Shown here: positions 17,209 through 27,423 of the stretch, one piece after another
How positions within the stretch are numbered: the first letter of the stretch is position 1
Layout of the letters: each line of letters starts with the position of its first letter
Source: Chloroflexota bacterium
Lineage (GTDB): Bacteria; Chloroflexota; Dehalococcoidia; Lucifugimonadales; Australimonadaceae
Direction: 5' to 3'
Assembly (NCBI GenBank): GCA_027618515.1
Contig: JAQCEV010000016.1
Location: forward strand, 1-39,661
DNA length: 39,661 nt
The notes under the pieces: model-generated
The model's database searches: none
Told to the model about the DNA's origin: nothing
Seen by the model: the letters and a program-made list of their open reading frames with translations, nothing else
Program-made: the position numbers and the translations under genes

Positions 17209-18828
17209 CTAGCTAACGCACTGCGGGTCTGACGGTTTTGCTGCGCAGAGTTCCTTGAGTTCTTGTTCAGGGCTTAGCATGTGCTTCTCGTCGCCGTCCT
17301 CCGGTGGTGGAGGCGGGGGTGGCGTAGCGTCGCCCCCGCACTTGGCGTCTTGCGGGTTTTCGGCGCACAGCTTCGCAAGCTCGTCTTCTGGTGGAGGCGG
17401 AGGTGGCGTAGCGTCGCCGCCGCACTTGGCATCACGTGGGTTTTCAGCGCACAGCTTCGCAAGCTCATCGTCTGGTGGAGGCGGAGGTGTAGCATCGCCG
17501 CTGCACTTGGCGTCACGTGGGTTTTCAGCGCATAGCTTGGCAAGCTCGTCATCGATCGGAGGCTTGCCTCCGCCTTCTCCGTCCAGCGGGGGAAGCGGCT
17601 GGTCACCGTCGTGTGGCGGCACGAAGTTTTCGCAGTGCGCGTCGTTCGGATTCGCTTCGCAGAACGCCACCTGCTTGTTGGCTTCGTCGGATCTGCCGGG
17701 CGGGGGCGCGACGCCGTCGTGATTCTCGGGCGGTGCACAGGACTGACGGATGTTCTCAGCCTCATCGTCGCTGATCGGTCCGTCGATCTTGTGGCCGAGG
17801 GCTTCTTCCGCGCAGACCAAGACATCTGACGGCGGGGGAGGTTCGCTGGGGTCACCGAGGCCAACACACTCCTCGGATATCTTGGTCTTCTCTTCTTCGC
17901 TTACGGGCCCGTCGGCGGAACGACCGAGCACCCGCTCCACGCAAGCGGCGATCTCTGGCGGTGGCCTATCTGCGGCCGGGGCGTCATCTCGAGCTCCCTC
18001 TGCCGGAGCGCCACAGACCTCGTCGAACTTCGTTCGCTCATCTGGCGTGACGCTGCCGTCCAACGGTCGGCCTAGCACGCCTTCGATGCACTCAAGTACG
18101 TTGGGTGGTGCGACTTGACCGGGGTCACCACCGCCACCGGCCGCTCCTTGGCACTCCTGCTCGAACTTAGCGCGTTCATCGGCTGTCGCTTGGCCGTCGA
18201 ACGGTCGACCGAGCACGCGCTCGATGCATTCGATGACCTCCGCTGGTGGTGCGCTACCGGGCCCGCCATCGCGACCGCCGCCGTCTTCGGGCGCGCCGCA
18301 CGCTGCGTCGATCTTTGCGAGCTCTTCTTCGGTGAGGTTCTGGTCGAGCGGTCGACCGAGTACCTTCTCGATGCACTTAAGGACATCTGGCGGGGGCTCG
18401 CCCCGGTTTTCGCCGGAACCTCCTCCGATGCCCGCGCACTCGCCAGCGACGAGCGCTTTCTCCTCATCGCTGATCGGGCCGTCGAGCGTCCGACCGAGGA
18501 CGCGTTCGGCGCACTCGATGACTTCTGGCGGAGGAACGTCGTCCACTGGCCCGCCGTCGTCGCCGATGCACTCAGCCTGCACGCGTTCCGCTTCACCGGG
18601 CGTCACGTCGGCCTTGCGTGAGATCTTGCGCCCGAGCAATTCTGACGCGCACTCGGCGATAGTGTGTTCTTCGCTCGCAGCTTTGCTAGCGGTCTCTTTG
18701 CGTATGGCTTTGATGGGGTCGGCTTCGCCGGGGTCGACTTTGATCTTCGCGTTGGCCTTCTCTACAGCCTCTTTGACCACCGCGCCTGCGCCATCGTCGC
18801 CGTCTGTCCGCTCAGCGATCTTGGCCAC
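17209..18828 (-). CDS. Cys-pair repeat protein region (probable C-terminal part of the PKD/DUF5666 protein, frameshifted)
   Basis: 539 aa with about 7 copies of xxECIERVLGRPxDGxxTxEExxKxxxxC and about 5 copies of DELAKLCAENPRDAKCxGDATPPPPP; overlaps the upstream ORF in the -1 frame. Confidence 0.75.
   Translation of the reverse strand: MAKIAERTDGDDGAGAVVKEAVEKANAKIKVDPGEADPIKAIRKETASKAASEEHTIAECASELLGRKISRKADVTPGEAERVQAECIGDDGGPVDDVPPPEVIECAERVLGRTLDGPISDEEKALVAGECAGIGGGSGENRGEPPPDVLKCIEKVLGRPLDQNLTEEELAKIDAACGAPEDGGGRDGGPGSAPPAEVIECIERVLGRPFDGQATADERAKFEQECQGAAGGGGDPGQVAPPNVLECIEGVLGRPLDGSVTPDERTKFDEVCGAPAEGARDDAPAADRPPPEIAACVERVLGRSADGPVSEEEKTKISEECVGLGDPSEPPPPSDVLVCAEEALGHKIDGPISDDEAENIRQSCAPPENHDGVAPPPGRSDEANKQVAFCEANPNDAHCENFVPPHDGDQPLPPLDGEGGGKPPIDDELAKLCAENPRDAKCSGDATPPPPPDDELAKLCAENPRDAKCGGDATPPPPPPEDELAKLCAENPQDAKCGGDATPPPPPPPEDGDEKHMLSPEQELKELCAAKPSDPQCVS
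17212..17670 (-). repeat. Tandem repeat array encoding LAKLCAENPRDAKC-GGDATPPPPP units (about 84 bp)
   Basis: Near-identical DNA units visible at 17310-17560. Confidence 0.85.
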
Positions 18829-20462
18829 GCGCTCTTCGTCTTTAGCGCGATTTCATCGCGTAGGTTGTCCACGTCGGCGCTGTCCGTGAGCTCACCTGCG
18901 TCGAAACGCTTCTGCGCGATCTCGTCCAGCCGCTCGCTGACATCCTTGGTGGTGGAGACCACCTTGACCTCTTTGCGTCCGCTGCCTCCGTTGGTCGATC
19001 TGACGATGACGACGACTTGGTCACCAGCTTCGGCGTCGACGTCGGTGGCGTCCGCCTGCCCGAGATCCTCGCCGTCTTCGTCCACGACCTTGGCCGTATC
19101 GTCGGCGTCGGACTTAACGATGAGCACGCGTTTGTGTTCGCGCTGGGCCTTGGTTGGGATGGGCGTGATCTTGATGGCGGTGGCGTTGCCGTCCTCGACG
19201 GGGCCGTCCGCGATGACGACTACGCGATTGCCGACGGCGAACGCTTCGGTGCCCAGGTCGGATGCAAGCTCAGTGGCGTTGGGGTCGATGTGCACGCGAA
19301 CGGCGGAGAGATCGGCGGCGACCCAGATCTCACTGGCGTCGAGCCGGAGGATCGTTCCGATGACTGCTCTACCGGCGATCTTTCCTGACGAGCTTCCCAG
19401 GTCGTCGGGTGCACGGTTGTCGTTGGCGTCGGTCTTGGCTCGGCTAACGGCGACGTTGAGCGTCTCTGATGTGCCGCTGGCGTTGGAGGAGTCTGTGACC
19501 GTGGCGTTGATCGCCAGGGTTACCGTGGTGGAGCCCACGGCAACCTGTGGCATCGGAACGCCCAATACATACGTGAACTGAGGGAACGCGTAGCCGTTGC
19601 TGGGGCCGACCGTCGTGAGGATCACTCCGTCGATGAAGAACGTAAGCTCATTGAGGGTGGCGAGTTCCTCGCTGGAACCGGTCACGAGGGCCTCAATGTA
19701 AACGATTTCGCCCTCGGTTGCGGTGATGCTGCCGACGGGCGATATAGCTACCTGCGGGGTGGTTGGCAAGTTGTCAGACGCGCCGGTTGCTGGGCCAATC
19801 ACGATGACGGTTGCGGTATCGACCGTGGTTTGGCCTGAGTCATCGGTCGCTTCCACGGCGACGGTGAACGTGCCTACCGCAGTCGCGGAGAAGAAGACCG
19901 TTTGGCCAATGAAGTCGTCGAATGCCGCGTCGCCGCTTAGGGTCCACGCGTAGGAGACGGGGCTTCCGCCAGAGTCGAAGCCGATCGCGCTGAGAACTAT
20001 GCCCTCGCCAACGTTACCGGTGTACGGCCCACCGGCATCCACCTCAGGCGGAAGATCCACCACGGTGATGGACGTCGTGTCCGTACCAGTGTCGCCAAAG
20101 GGGCCCGTGACGGTGATCGTGACTTGGTACTCGCCGAGGTCGGCGTAGATGTGGGTGGGCGCGAGCACACCGGTGGAAGCGGGGACCGGGGTGTCTGTCA
20201 CACCATCGCCCCAGTTCACTTCGGTGGACGTCAATTCGGGGTTCAGCGTGGTGACGAGCGCGGCCAGGGTTGTCGTCTCACCTTGGCCTACGACTTGGGG
20301 CGCTCCTGCGTCAACGATGATGGAGGCGGTCACCGTGTTGGCCGCGTCGGTGACGGTCACCTCCTGGGCGAACAGTGGCGTGGCTCCAGATATGGTTGCG
20401 ACAGCCAGGAGCCCGAGTAGTGCGACAGCTCGTCGTAGTTTCACTTGAATGAGGTCTCCCAT
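18762..20462 (-). CDS. Secreted PKD-domain and DUF5666-like surface protein (N-terminal portion)
   Basis: Signal peptide LRRAVALLGLLAVATISGATPLFAQE; PKD-like VNWGDGVTDTPVPASTGVLAPTHIYADLGEYQVTITVTGPFG; DUF5666-like GRAVIGTILRLDASEIWVAADLSAVRVHIDPNATEL. Confidence 0.82.
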   Translation of the reverse strand: MGDLIQVKLRRAVALLGLLAVATISGATPLFAQEVTVTDAANTVTASIIVDAGAPQVVGQGETTTLAALVTTLNPELTSTEVNWGDGVTDTPVPASTGVLAPTHIYADLGEYQVTITVTGPFGDTGTDTTSITVVDLPPEVDAGGPYTGNVGEGIVLSAIGFDSGGSPVSYAWTLSGDAAFDDFIGQTVFFSATAVGTFTVAVEATDDSGQTTVDTATVIVIGPATGASDNLPTTPQVAISPVGSITATEGEIVYIEALVTGSSEELATLNELTFFIDGVILTTVGPSNGYAFPQFTYVLGVPMPQVAVGSTTVTLAINATVTDSSNASGTSETLNVAVSRAKTDANDNRAPDDLGSSSGKIAGRAVIGTILRLDASEIWVAADLSAVRVHIDPNATELASDLGTEAFAVGNRVVVIADGPVEDGNATAIKITPIPTKAQREHKRVLIVKSDADDTAKVVDEDGEDLGQADATDVDAEAGDQVVVIVRSTNGGSGRKEVKVVSTTKDVSERLDEIAQKRFDAGELTDSADVDNLRDEIALKTKSAWPRSLSGQTATMAQARWSKRL

Positions 20463-20484
20463 CTTTCGTGTCGGCGCAGCGCGC

Positions 20485-20967
20485 CTACGGCAGGTAAACG
20501 GCCGTGATGACGATGCTGTCCTGTTCGTTGGAGGCGACGCTGGCGACTACCTCGATGATGTTGGCGCCGAACTCCAGCGCAATGGTCGCTTCAAAGCGAC
20601 CGTCAGCGTCAGGGATGGCGACCTCGTCGTTGATGGTGACCACGGCGTCTACTCGCGTGCGTCCTGAGACGACGAGAGTGGCGTCGGTGGTGATGATCTC
20701 AAGCTCGGTGGGCGTGAGCAGTTCCAGGAATAACTCGGTGCCTATCGATGACACGGTGGGCGTGGGGAATGGAGTGGGGGTGAGCGTTGGCTCAGGCTCT
20801 GGCGTTGCAGTCGCGGTGGGCGCGGGCGTCGCCGTGGGCTGTTCGGCTGTAGCCGTTGGCGCTTCCGTGGGCGTGGCCGTAGGCTCCGGCGATGAACACG
20901 CGGCGAGAGTGCCCGTTATCGCGATCGCGATAAGAAGCCCGATACGGTGCAGACGGAGTTTGCCCAT
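20485..20967 (-). CDS. Putative lipoprotein with Thr/Pro-rich linker and Ig/bacterial big-like domain
   Basis: Lipobox-like GTLAACSSPEPTATPTEAPTATAEQPTATPAPTATATPEPEP, then VVSGRTRVDAVVTINDEVAIPDADGRFEATIALEFGANIIEVVA. Confidence 0.78.
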   Translation of the reverse strand: MGKLRLHRIGLLIAIAITGTLAACSSPEPTATPTEAPTATAEQPTATPAPTATATPEPEPTLTPTPFPTPTVSSIGTELFLELLTPTELEIITTDATLVVSGRTRVDAVVTINDEVAIPDADGRFEATIALEFGANIIEVVASVASNEQDSIVITAVYLP

Positions 20968-21040
20968 GCTCACGAGTCTAGGTTGGGCGAGCGCCGACAA
21001 CTACCGGGTTAGCACCCAGGAAAGCCCACAAGTGCAAAGG

Positions 21041-22531
21041 CTACCCCGCAGTGGGCGGCTCTGGAGGCTCCCAACGCAGGTGCGGCTGGCGTGCGGCGCG
21101 TGCCTCGTCCATCCGGGAGACGGGCGTGTTGTAGGGTGCGCCGTGCAGGAACGCTTCGTCCTCTGCGGCCTCGGCGTCGATGGCGAACAGCGTCTCGATG
21201 AAAGCGTCGAGCGTTTCCTTGGACTCGGTCTCCGTGGGCTCGATCATCAGCGCTTCGGCCACGACCAACGGGAAGTACATCGTGGGTGCGTGGAAACCGT
21301 GGTCGAGCAATCGCTTGGACACGTCCAACGCGCTTGCGCCCTTGCGACGCTTGGCGGAGAAGACGACCTCGTGCATCACCGAGCGGTCGTAGGGGAGCTC
21401 GAACACGGGGCGAAGCTTGGCCAGTAGGTAGTTGGCGTTCAGCACGGCGTTGCCTGAAATCTCAAGCATGCCCTCGTCGCCCAAGAGCGTGATGTAGGTG
21501 AGGGCGCGGATCAGAACTCCGAAGTTACCTTGGTATCCACCCATGCGTCCGATGCTGTGTTCGGGCATCACGGAGTGGTACGTGGCTTCTTCGCGCTTCT
21601 CGACCACCGGGCCCGGCAGGAACGGCGCGAGTTCTTCGACGACGCAGATCGGGCCTGCGCCCGGCCCGCCACCGCCGTGGGGGGTGCTGAAGGTCTTGTG
21701 GAGGTTCATGTGGACGACGTCAAACCCGATCTCACCGAGCTTCACCCGACCGAGCAGCGCGTTCATGTTGGCGCCGTCGCCGTACACCAAGCCGCCCGCG
21801 TCGTGGACGATCTTGCACATCTCGATCGCGTTGCGGTCGAACAGGCCCAACGTCGTTGGCTGCGTGAACATCACGCCAGCTAGGTCATCGGTTGCCTCGG
21901 CGCGCAGGGCGTCAACGTCTATGTTGCCGTTGGGGTCGGATGGCACGGACACGACATCGAATCCAGCCATCGCAGCGGATGCCGGGTTGGTGCCGTGGGC
22001 TGTGTCGGGGATGAGCATCTTGCGACGCTGGCTCTGGCCTCGGGCGTCGAGGGCAGCACGGATCGTTAGGATGCCAGCCAGTTCGCCGTGAGCGCCGGCC
22101 AATGGGGTGAGGCTGATAGCCGCCATTCCCGTGACCTCACGTAGGTGCTCTTGCAAGGTGAAGAGTGCCTCAAGCGTCCCTTGGCTCTGCCGCTCTGATT
22201 GGAGCGGGTGGGCCATGGCGAACCCCGGCAGCGCGGCCACGGCCTCGTTGATCCGTGGGTTGTACTTCATGGTGCAACTACCCAGCGGGTAGAAGTTGGT
22301 GTCCACGGAGAAGTTGAGTTGGCTGAGGTACGTGAAGTAGCGCACAACCTCGCCCTCTGTCACCTCGGGCAACTCTAGGTCGTCGCGCAACATGGACGCT
22401 TCGGGCAGCATCTGCGGGGGCACGTCTGAGGCGGGGAGTGCCGCGCCGGTGCGACCGGGCTTGCTGCGCTCCATGAGCGTGCGGCGCTTGTTGTGCGCCT
22501 CTTCTTGAAGGTTTGCGTTGATGTTTGCCAT
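21041..22531 (-). CDS. gcvPB: Glycine dehydrogenase (decarboxylating) subunit 2
   Basis: FYPLGSCTMKYNPRINE, DTAHGTNPASAAMAGFDVVSV, HMNLHKTFSTPHGGGGPGAGP. Confidence 0.97.
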   Translation of the reverse strand: MANINANLQEEAHNKRRTLMERSKPGRTGAALPASDVPPQMLPEASMLRDDLELPEVTEGEVVRYFTYLSQLNFSVDTNFYPLGSCTMKYNPRINEAVAALPGFAMAHPLQSERQSQGTLEALFTLQEHLREVTGMAAISLTPLAGAHGELAGILTIRAALDARGQSQRRKMLIPDTAHGTNPASAAMAGFDVVSVPSDPNGNIDVDALRAEATDDLAGVMFTQPTTLGLFDRNAIEMCKIVHDAGGLVYGDGANMNALLGRVKLGEIGFDVVHMNLHKTFSTPHGGGGPGAGPICVVEELAPFLPGPVVEKREEATYHSVMPEHSIGRMGGYQGNFGVLIRALTYITLLGDEGMLEISGNAVLNANYLLAKLRPVFELPYDRSVMHEVVFSAKRRKGASALDVSKRLLDHGFHAPTMYFPLVVAEALMIEPTETESKETLDAFIETLFAIDAEAAEDEAFLHGAPYNTPVSRMDEARAARQPHLRWEPPEPPTAG

Positions 22532-22533
22532 GA

Positions 22534-23856
22534 TTATCGGATCCCCTCCAGCGCAGCGACCAGTTCGTCTATCTGCTCGCGAGAGTTGACCTCCGTCACG
22601 CAGAACAGCATGCCGTTCTCGATGCGGTCCGATACGTCCAACCCACCGATGATCCCGTGTTCTTCAAGCCTGAGGTTGATCTCAGCAGGAGGTTTGGGAC
22701 ATCGGACGACGAACTCTTGGAAGAACGTGCCTTCTAGGGCGATGTCGTAGTTGGGCAATTCGGCGATGCGCCCCGCTGCGTAGTGGGCCTTCTGGTAGGT
22801 GAGTTCAGCCACATGCCGCAACCCACGCTTGCCCATGAGCGCCGTGTACATCGTGGCCCAAAGGCCGATGAGCGCGGTCGACGTGCAGATGTTGGATGTG
22901 GCGTGTTCACGCCGGATGTGCTGCTCGCGTGGTTGGAGCGTGAGCACGTAGCCGGTGCGGCCCTGAGTGTCGACGGTCTGACCGACGATGCGTCCGGGGA
23001 GCTGACGTATGAATTCCTTGCGACAGGTGAAGATGCCGACGTATGGCCCGCCGAAGCTCATGGGCACGCCTAGCGCCTGACCTTCGCCAGTCGCGATGTC
23101 CGCGCCGTAGGCACCGGGAGGCTGGAGCATCGCTGCGGCGATGGGGTCTGCCGAAAGGCAGAACAGCGCGCCTGCTGCGTGTGCCATGTCCGACAGGCGC
23201 TGCAAGTCTTCGATGTAGCCGAAGAAGTTGGGGTTCTGTGCCAGAACCGCTGCGGTGTCCGGCTGGAGCTCAGTGGCGTCGGGCTCGATGGTGTAGACCT
23301 CGATGTCCTGCGGGCCAGAGTAGGCTCGGACGGCCTCGGCGTAATGGGGGTTGACCGTGCTGAGGATCGCCACTCGCGCATGCTTCGTGACCCGACAGGC
23401 CATGAGGGCCGCCTCAGCCAACGCGGAAGCGCCGTCGTACATCCCGGCGTTTGAGACTTCCATCCCGAATATCTGGGCCATCATCGTTTGAAACTCAAAC
23501 GTACCCTGGAGCGTGCCTTGGGAGACCTCGGGCTGGTAGGGCGTGTAGGAGGTCAGGAACTCACCACGGGTTACCAGCGGCGGGATCACCGCCGGGCTGT
23601 AGTGGTTGTAGACACCTGCGCCCAGGAAGCTGGGGTGCGCGCCCGCGTGGAAGTTGCGGGAGGCGAGGCGCTCCATCTCCTGACGAAGGTCCATCTCGGA
23701 CATGGGCGCCGGGATCCGCAACACGGGGTTGCGGAACTCAGCAGGGATGTCCGTGAACAGATCGTCTATGGATGCCGCACCGACTTCCGCGAGCATCGCT
23801 GCGCGGTCTTCATCGGTATTCGGAACGTACGGGGAAGCGAAGGGTAAGTCTGACAC
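22534..23856 (-). CDS. gcvPA: Glycine dehydrogenase (decarboxylating) subunit 1
   Basis: SFLGAGVYNHYSPAVIPPLVTRGEFLTSYTPYQPEVSQGTLQGTFEFQTMMAQIFGMEVSNAGMYDGASALAEAALM. Confidence 0.97.
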   Translation of the reverse strand: MSDLPFASPYVPNTDEDRAAMLAEVGAASIDDLFTDIPAEFRNPVLRIPAPMSEMDLRQEMERLASRNFHAGAHPSFLGAGVYNHYSPAVIPPLVTRGEFLTSYTPYQPEVSQGTLQGTFEFQTMMAQIFGMEVSNAGMYDGASALAEAALMACRVTKHARVAILSTVNPHYAEAVRAYSGPQDIEVYTIEPDATELQPDTAAVLAQNPNFFGYIEDLQRLSDMAHAAGALFCLSADPIAAAMLQPPGAYGADIATGEGQALGVPMSFGGPYVGIFTCRKEFIRQLPGRIVGQTVDTQGRTGYVLTLQPREQHIRREHATSNICTSTALIGLWATMYTALMGKRGLRHVAELTYQKAHYAAGRIAELPNYDIALEGTFFQEFVVRCPKPPAEINLRLEEHGIIGGLDVSDRIENGMLFCVTEVNSREQIDELVAALEGIR

Positions 23857-23859
23857 TAT

Positions 23860-24240
23860 TTACTCGGTGATCGATTTGTATGCGGTCGGGTCTAGGAGGT
23901 TGTTGAGGTCGTCGGCGTTGTCGGGCTTGACCCGCACCAGCCAACCGCCCGTGAAGGGGTCTTCGTTGACCAGCTCTGGCTTGGACTTGATGTCGGCGTT
24001 GATCTCGACGATCTCACCGGTGATGGGCGAGAAGAGGTCTGAGACGGCTTTGACCGACTCGATCTCTCCCATGTGTTCGCCCTGGGTGACGCGCGCACCA
24101 ACGGCGGGCACCTCAACGAAGATGACGTCGCCCAACTCGTGCGCCGCGAACTCGCTGATGCCGACGCGTACCGTGCCGTCGCCCTCAAGTAGAGCCCACT
24201 CGTGCTCTTTCGAATATCGCCTGTCGGCTGGGATCTCCAT
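23860..24240 (-). CDS. gcvH: Glycine cleavage system H protein
   Basis: RRYSKEHEWALLEGDGTVRVGISEFAAHELGDVIFVEVPAVGARVTQGEHMGEIESVKAVSDLFSPITGEIVEIN. Confidence 0.97.
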   Translation of the reverse strand: MEIPADRRYSKEHEWALLEGDGTVRVGISEFAAHELGDVIFVEVPAVGARVTQGEHMGEIESVKAVSDLFSPITGEIVEINADIKSKPELVNEDPFTGGWLVRVKPDNADDLNNLLDPTAYKSITE

Positions 24241-24301
24241 GCGCCACCTCTAATGGTTGTTGGTCGCCCGGTTTACGCCGGGCCTGGGATGTTATCGGAC
24301 G

Positions 24302-25405
<1,104 letters not shown>

Positions 25406-25565
25406 GGTGGCTCCTTGAGGTGCCTGGGGGTGCGCCCAGATATGGTAGAGACGGCATCGGGCTCGGTCAACGAGTGCCGCCTAGCGGTTGGCACCCTCAG
25501 GACAGACGGCGTAAGGTGTGCACAAAACGGTAAATAATTCGGGAATTAGGCGGAGGGATTCGAAC

Positions 25566-26738
25566 ATGGCTGAGTTGGAGTTTGGGGCCTGGGGGCCCAT
25601 CAGCAATCACATCATTGACACGAGATTCGGCGGGATCGCAGCGGATGCCTACGACGATCACATCCGCCAGGCCCGCATGATGGACGAGTTGGGTTACAAG
25701 TATTACTGGATCATCGAACACCAGGCGTCCTACGTGGGATCGATCACGTCGCCGACGGTATTCCTGACGGCTATCGCGAGCGCGACCAAGAATATTCACA
25801 TCGGCGCGATGATCTGGGTGCTCCCTTTCCACAACCCGATGCGTCTTGCCGAAGAGGTCGCAACGCTCGACCACCTTTCGCACGGTCGCGTGGAGTTCGC
25901 CACGGGTATCGGTACGCACGAGCACGAGTTCATCCGACTGGGCCTGAACTATGACGACCGCCAGGCCATGGGCGATGAGGCGCTCGACGTGATCGAGAAG
26001 GCCTGGACGCAGCCTGAGGTTACGCACCACGGCCGGTTCTGGGATTTCGAGGAGATGCTGCCGAGGCCGTTCCCGTACCAGAAGCCCCACCCGCCGTTCT
26101 GGATCGCTGCGCATAGCATGCGAGCGTTCGAGTTCGCAGCGGAGCGCAACTACAACGTGGCCACGAACATCTCGACGGACGATCAGTTGGTCGAGAAGTT
26201 CAAGCACTTCCGCCATGTATGGGAAGAGTGCAACCACCCTGGCCCGATGCCGCGCCAATTGCTGGTGCGTGCCGTCCACGTCGCGGAGACGGACGAGAAG
26301 GCCCGAGAAGAGGTAGAGCCCTACCTGCTGGGATCGATGGGACTCGGTAGAGACATGATCACGAACACCCGTATCGGGATGGGTAGCGACCCAAGAGGCA
26401 AGGGGCGGGACAACACCCGTTACACCAGGGGCAACGGTGAGGTCTTCGCGGCGGCGCGCAAGTCCTACGACTTCTGGATCGACAGTGGCCTCGCGGTGAT
26501 CGGTAGCCCCGAGACGGTCATCCGCAAGCTCAAGGAGAAGCAGGAGAAGCTGGGATTCTCAGTATTCGCAGCCAATCACGGGATCGGGGATATGCCTACG
26601 GACTTGGTGGACAAATCCATCACCATGTTCGGCAAAGAGGTCATCCCCGCCTTCGAGCAGCCCAAGGGAGACACGAGGCCCGTCAGCCTAGCGGCTCAGC
26701 GCATGGGTTGCCCGTCGTACTCAGGGATGGCCCCGTAA
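25566..26738 (+). CDS. LLM class flavin-dependent (luciferase-like) oxidoreductase
   Basis: MDELGYKYYWIIEHQASYVGSITSPTVFLTAIASATKNIHIGAMIWVLPFHNPMRLAEEVATLDHLSHGRVEFATGIGTHEHEF. Confidence 0.93.
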   Translation: MAELEFGAWGPISNHIIDTRFGGIAADAYDDHIRQARMMDELGYKYYWIIEHQASYVGSITSPTVFLTAIASATKNIHIGAMIWVLPFHNPMRLAEEVATLDHLSHGRVEFATGIGTHEHEFIRLGLNYDDRQAMGDEALDVIEKAWTQPEVTHHGRFWDFEEMLPRPFPYQKPHPPFWIAAHSMRAFEFAAERNYNVATNISTDDQLVEKFKHFRHVWEECNHPGPMPRQLLVRAVHVAETDEKAREEVEPYLLGSMGLGRDMITNTRIGMGSDPRGKGRDNTRYTRGNGEVFAAARKSYDFWIDSGLAVIGSPETVIRKLKEKQEKLGFSVFAANHGIGDMPTDLVDKSITMFGKEVIPAFEQPKGDTRPVSLAAQRMGCPSYSGMAP

Positions 26739-26754
26739 CCAAGAGTGGACGATA

Positions 26755-26799
26755 GATAGCAAGAAAGGCCCCGGCATCGCCGGGGCCTTTCTTGCTATC
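26755..26799. terminator. Bidirectional Rho-independent terminator
   Basis: 21-bp perfect stem GATAGCAAGAAAGGCCCCGGC-ATC-GCCGGGGCCTTTCTTGCTATC between convergent genes. Confidence 0.9.
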
Positions 26800-26812
26800 G
26801 GATGTCTCAGCC

Positions 26813-27421
26813 CTAGCCGATCACTGAGAAAGGCTCATCCCACCCATCGCGGCCCGTGGCCAGTAGCGCTAAGCGGCCCGCGTGTGGCGTGTCCACCGCG
26901 AGATCGGCGAGCAGGTGTAGCGTGGACAGCATCGCGTCACGTGGGGAATCGCCCTGGATTCCGGTCGCGGCTTGCAGATCGAGCGTATGCACGACCAATT
27001 CCACCGTCCGGGTTGGTAGGTAATCGACGAGCGTGATGCCGCCGATCAGAGACGCGAACAGGTGGTCATCTGGCAGGGTATCGATGAACGCTGAGACCTC
27101 GCCTGCGATACGAACAACTGCTGACGGCAGGTCTGGGCCCAGCGCCTGCGCGGTCTGACGCCCCCGCTCGGCGACACGCGCATTCGTGCCCTCGCCCGCG
27201 AACGCGCGCTGGTAGTAGGCGACAGACGACGGGACTTCTGCGATCAACGTCGCGTCATGTGACGCGAATTGCTGAACGGTGAGCATGGCGCGGGCGGTGT
27301 GGCCGACCAGATCACGGACGGTCCATTCACCTAAGCCTGGCAGATCCCACTGGTCATCGCCCACGTGGCTGGCGGTGGTGACGAAGAATTCCATCGCGTG
27401 CTTGTACGCTTCCCGTGGCAT
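26813..27421 (-). CDS. Maleylpyruvate isomerase N-terminal/DinB-like (mycothiol-type metal-binding) protein
   Basis: DDQWDLPGLGEWTVRDLVGHTARAMLTVQQF and TRTVELVVHTLDLQAATGI; paralog of 34677..35282. Confidence 0.8.
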   Translation of the reverse strand: MPREAYKHAMEFFVTTASHVGDDQWDLPGLGEWTVRDLVGHTARAMLTVQQFASHDATLIAEVPSSVAYYQRAFAGEGTNARVAERGRQTAQALGPDLPSAVVRIAGEVSAFIDTLPDDHLFASLIGGITLVDYLPTRTVELVVHTLDLQAATGIQGDSPRDAMLSTLHLLADLAVDTPHAGRLALLATGRDGWDEPFSVIG

Positions 27422-27423
27422 GG

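Noticed and set aside
17301-17560. CRISPR-like regular repeats
   Set aside because: Units are contiguous coding repeats (LAKLCAENPRDAKC) with no unique spacers.
17255-18889. Several long plus-strand ORFs opposite the repeat protein
   Set aside because: Antisense shadows created by high GC and repeats; Ser/Gly/Arg-rich without domain logic.
25406-25560. Glycine riboswitch upstream of gcvT
   Set aside because: Looked for the conserved glycine aptamer core in the minus-strand leader; not seen.
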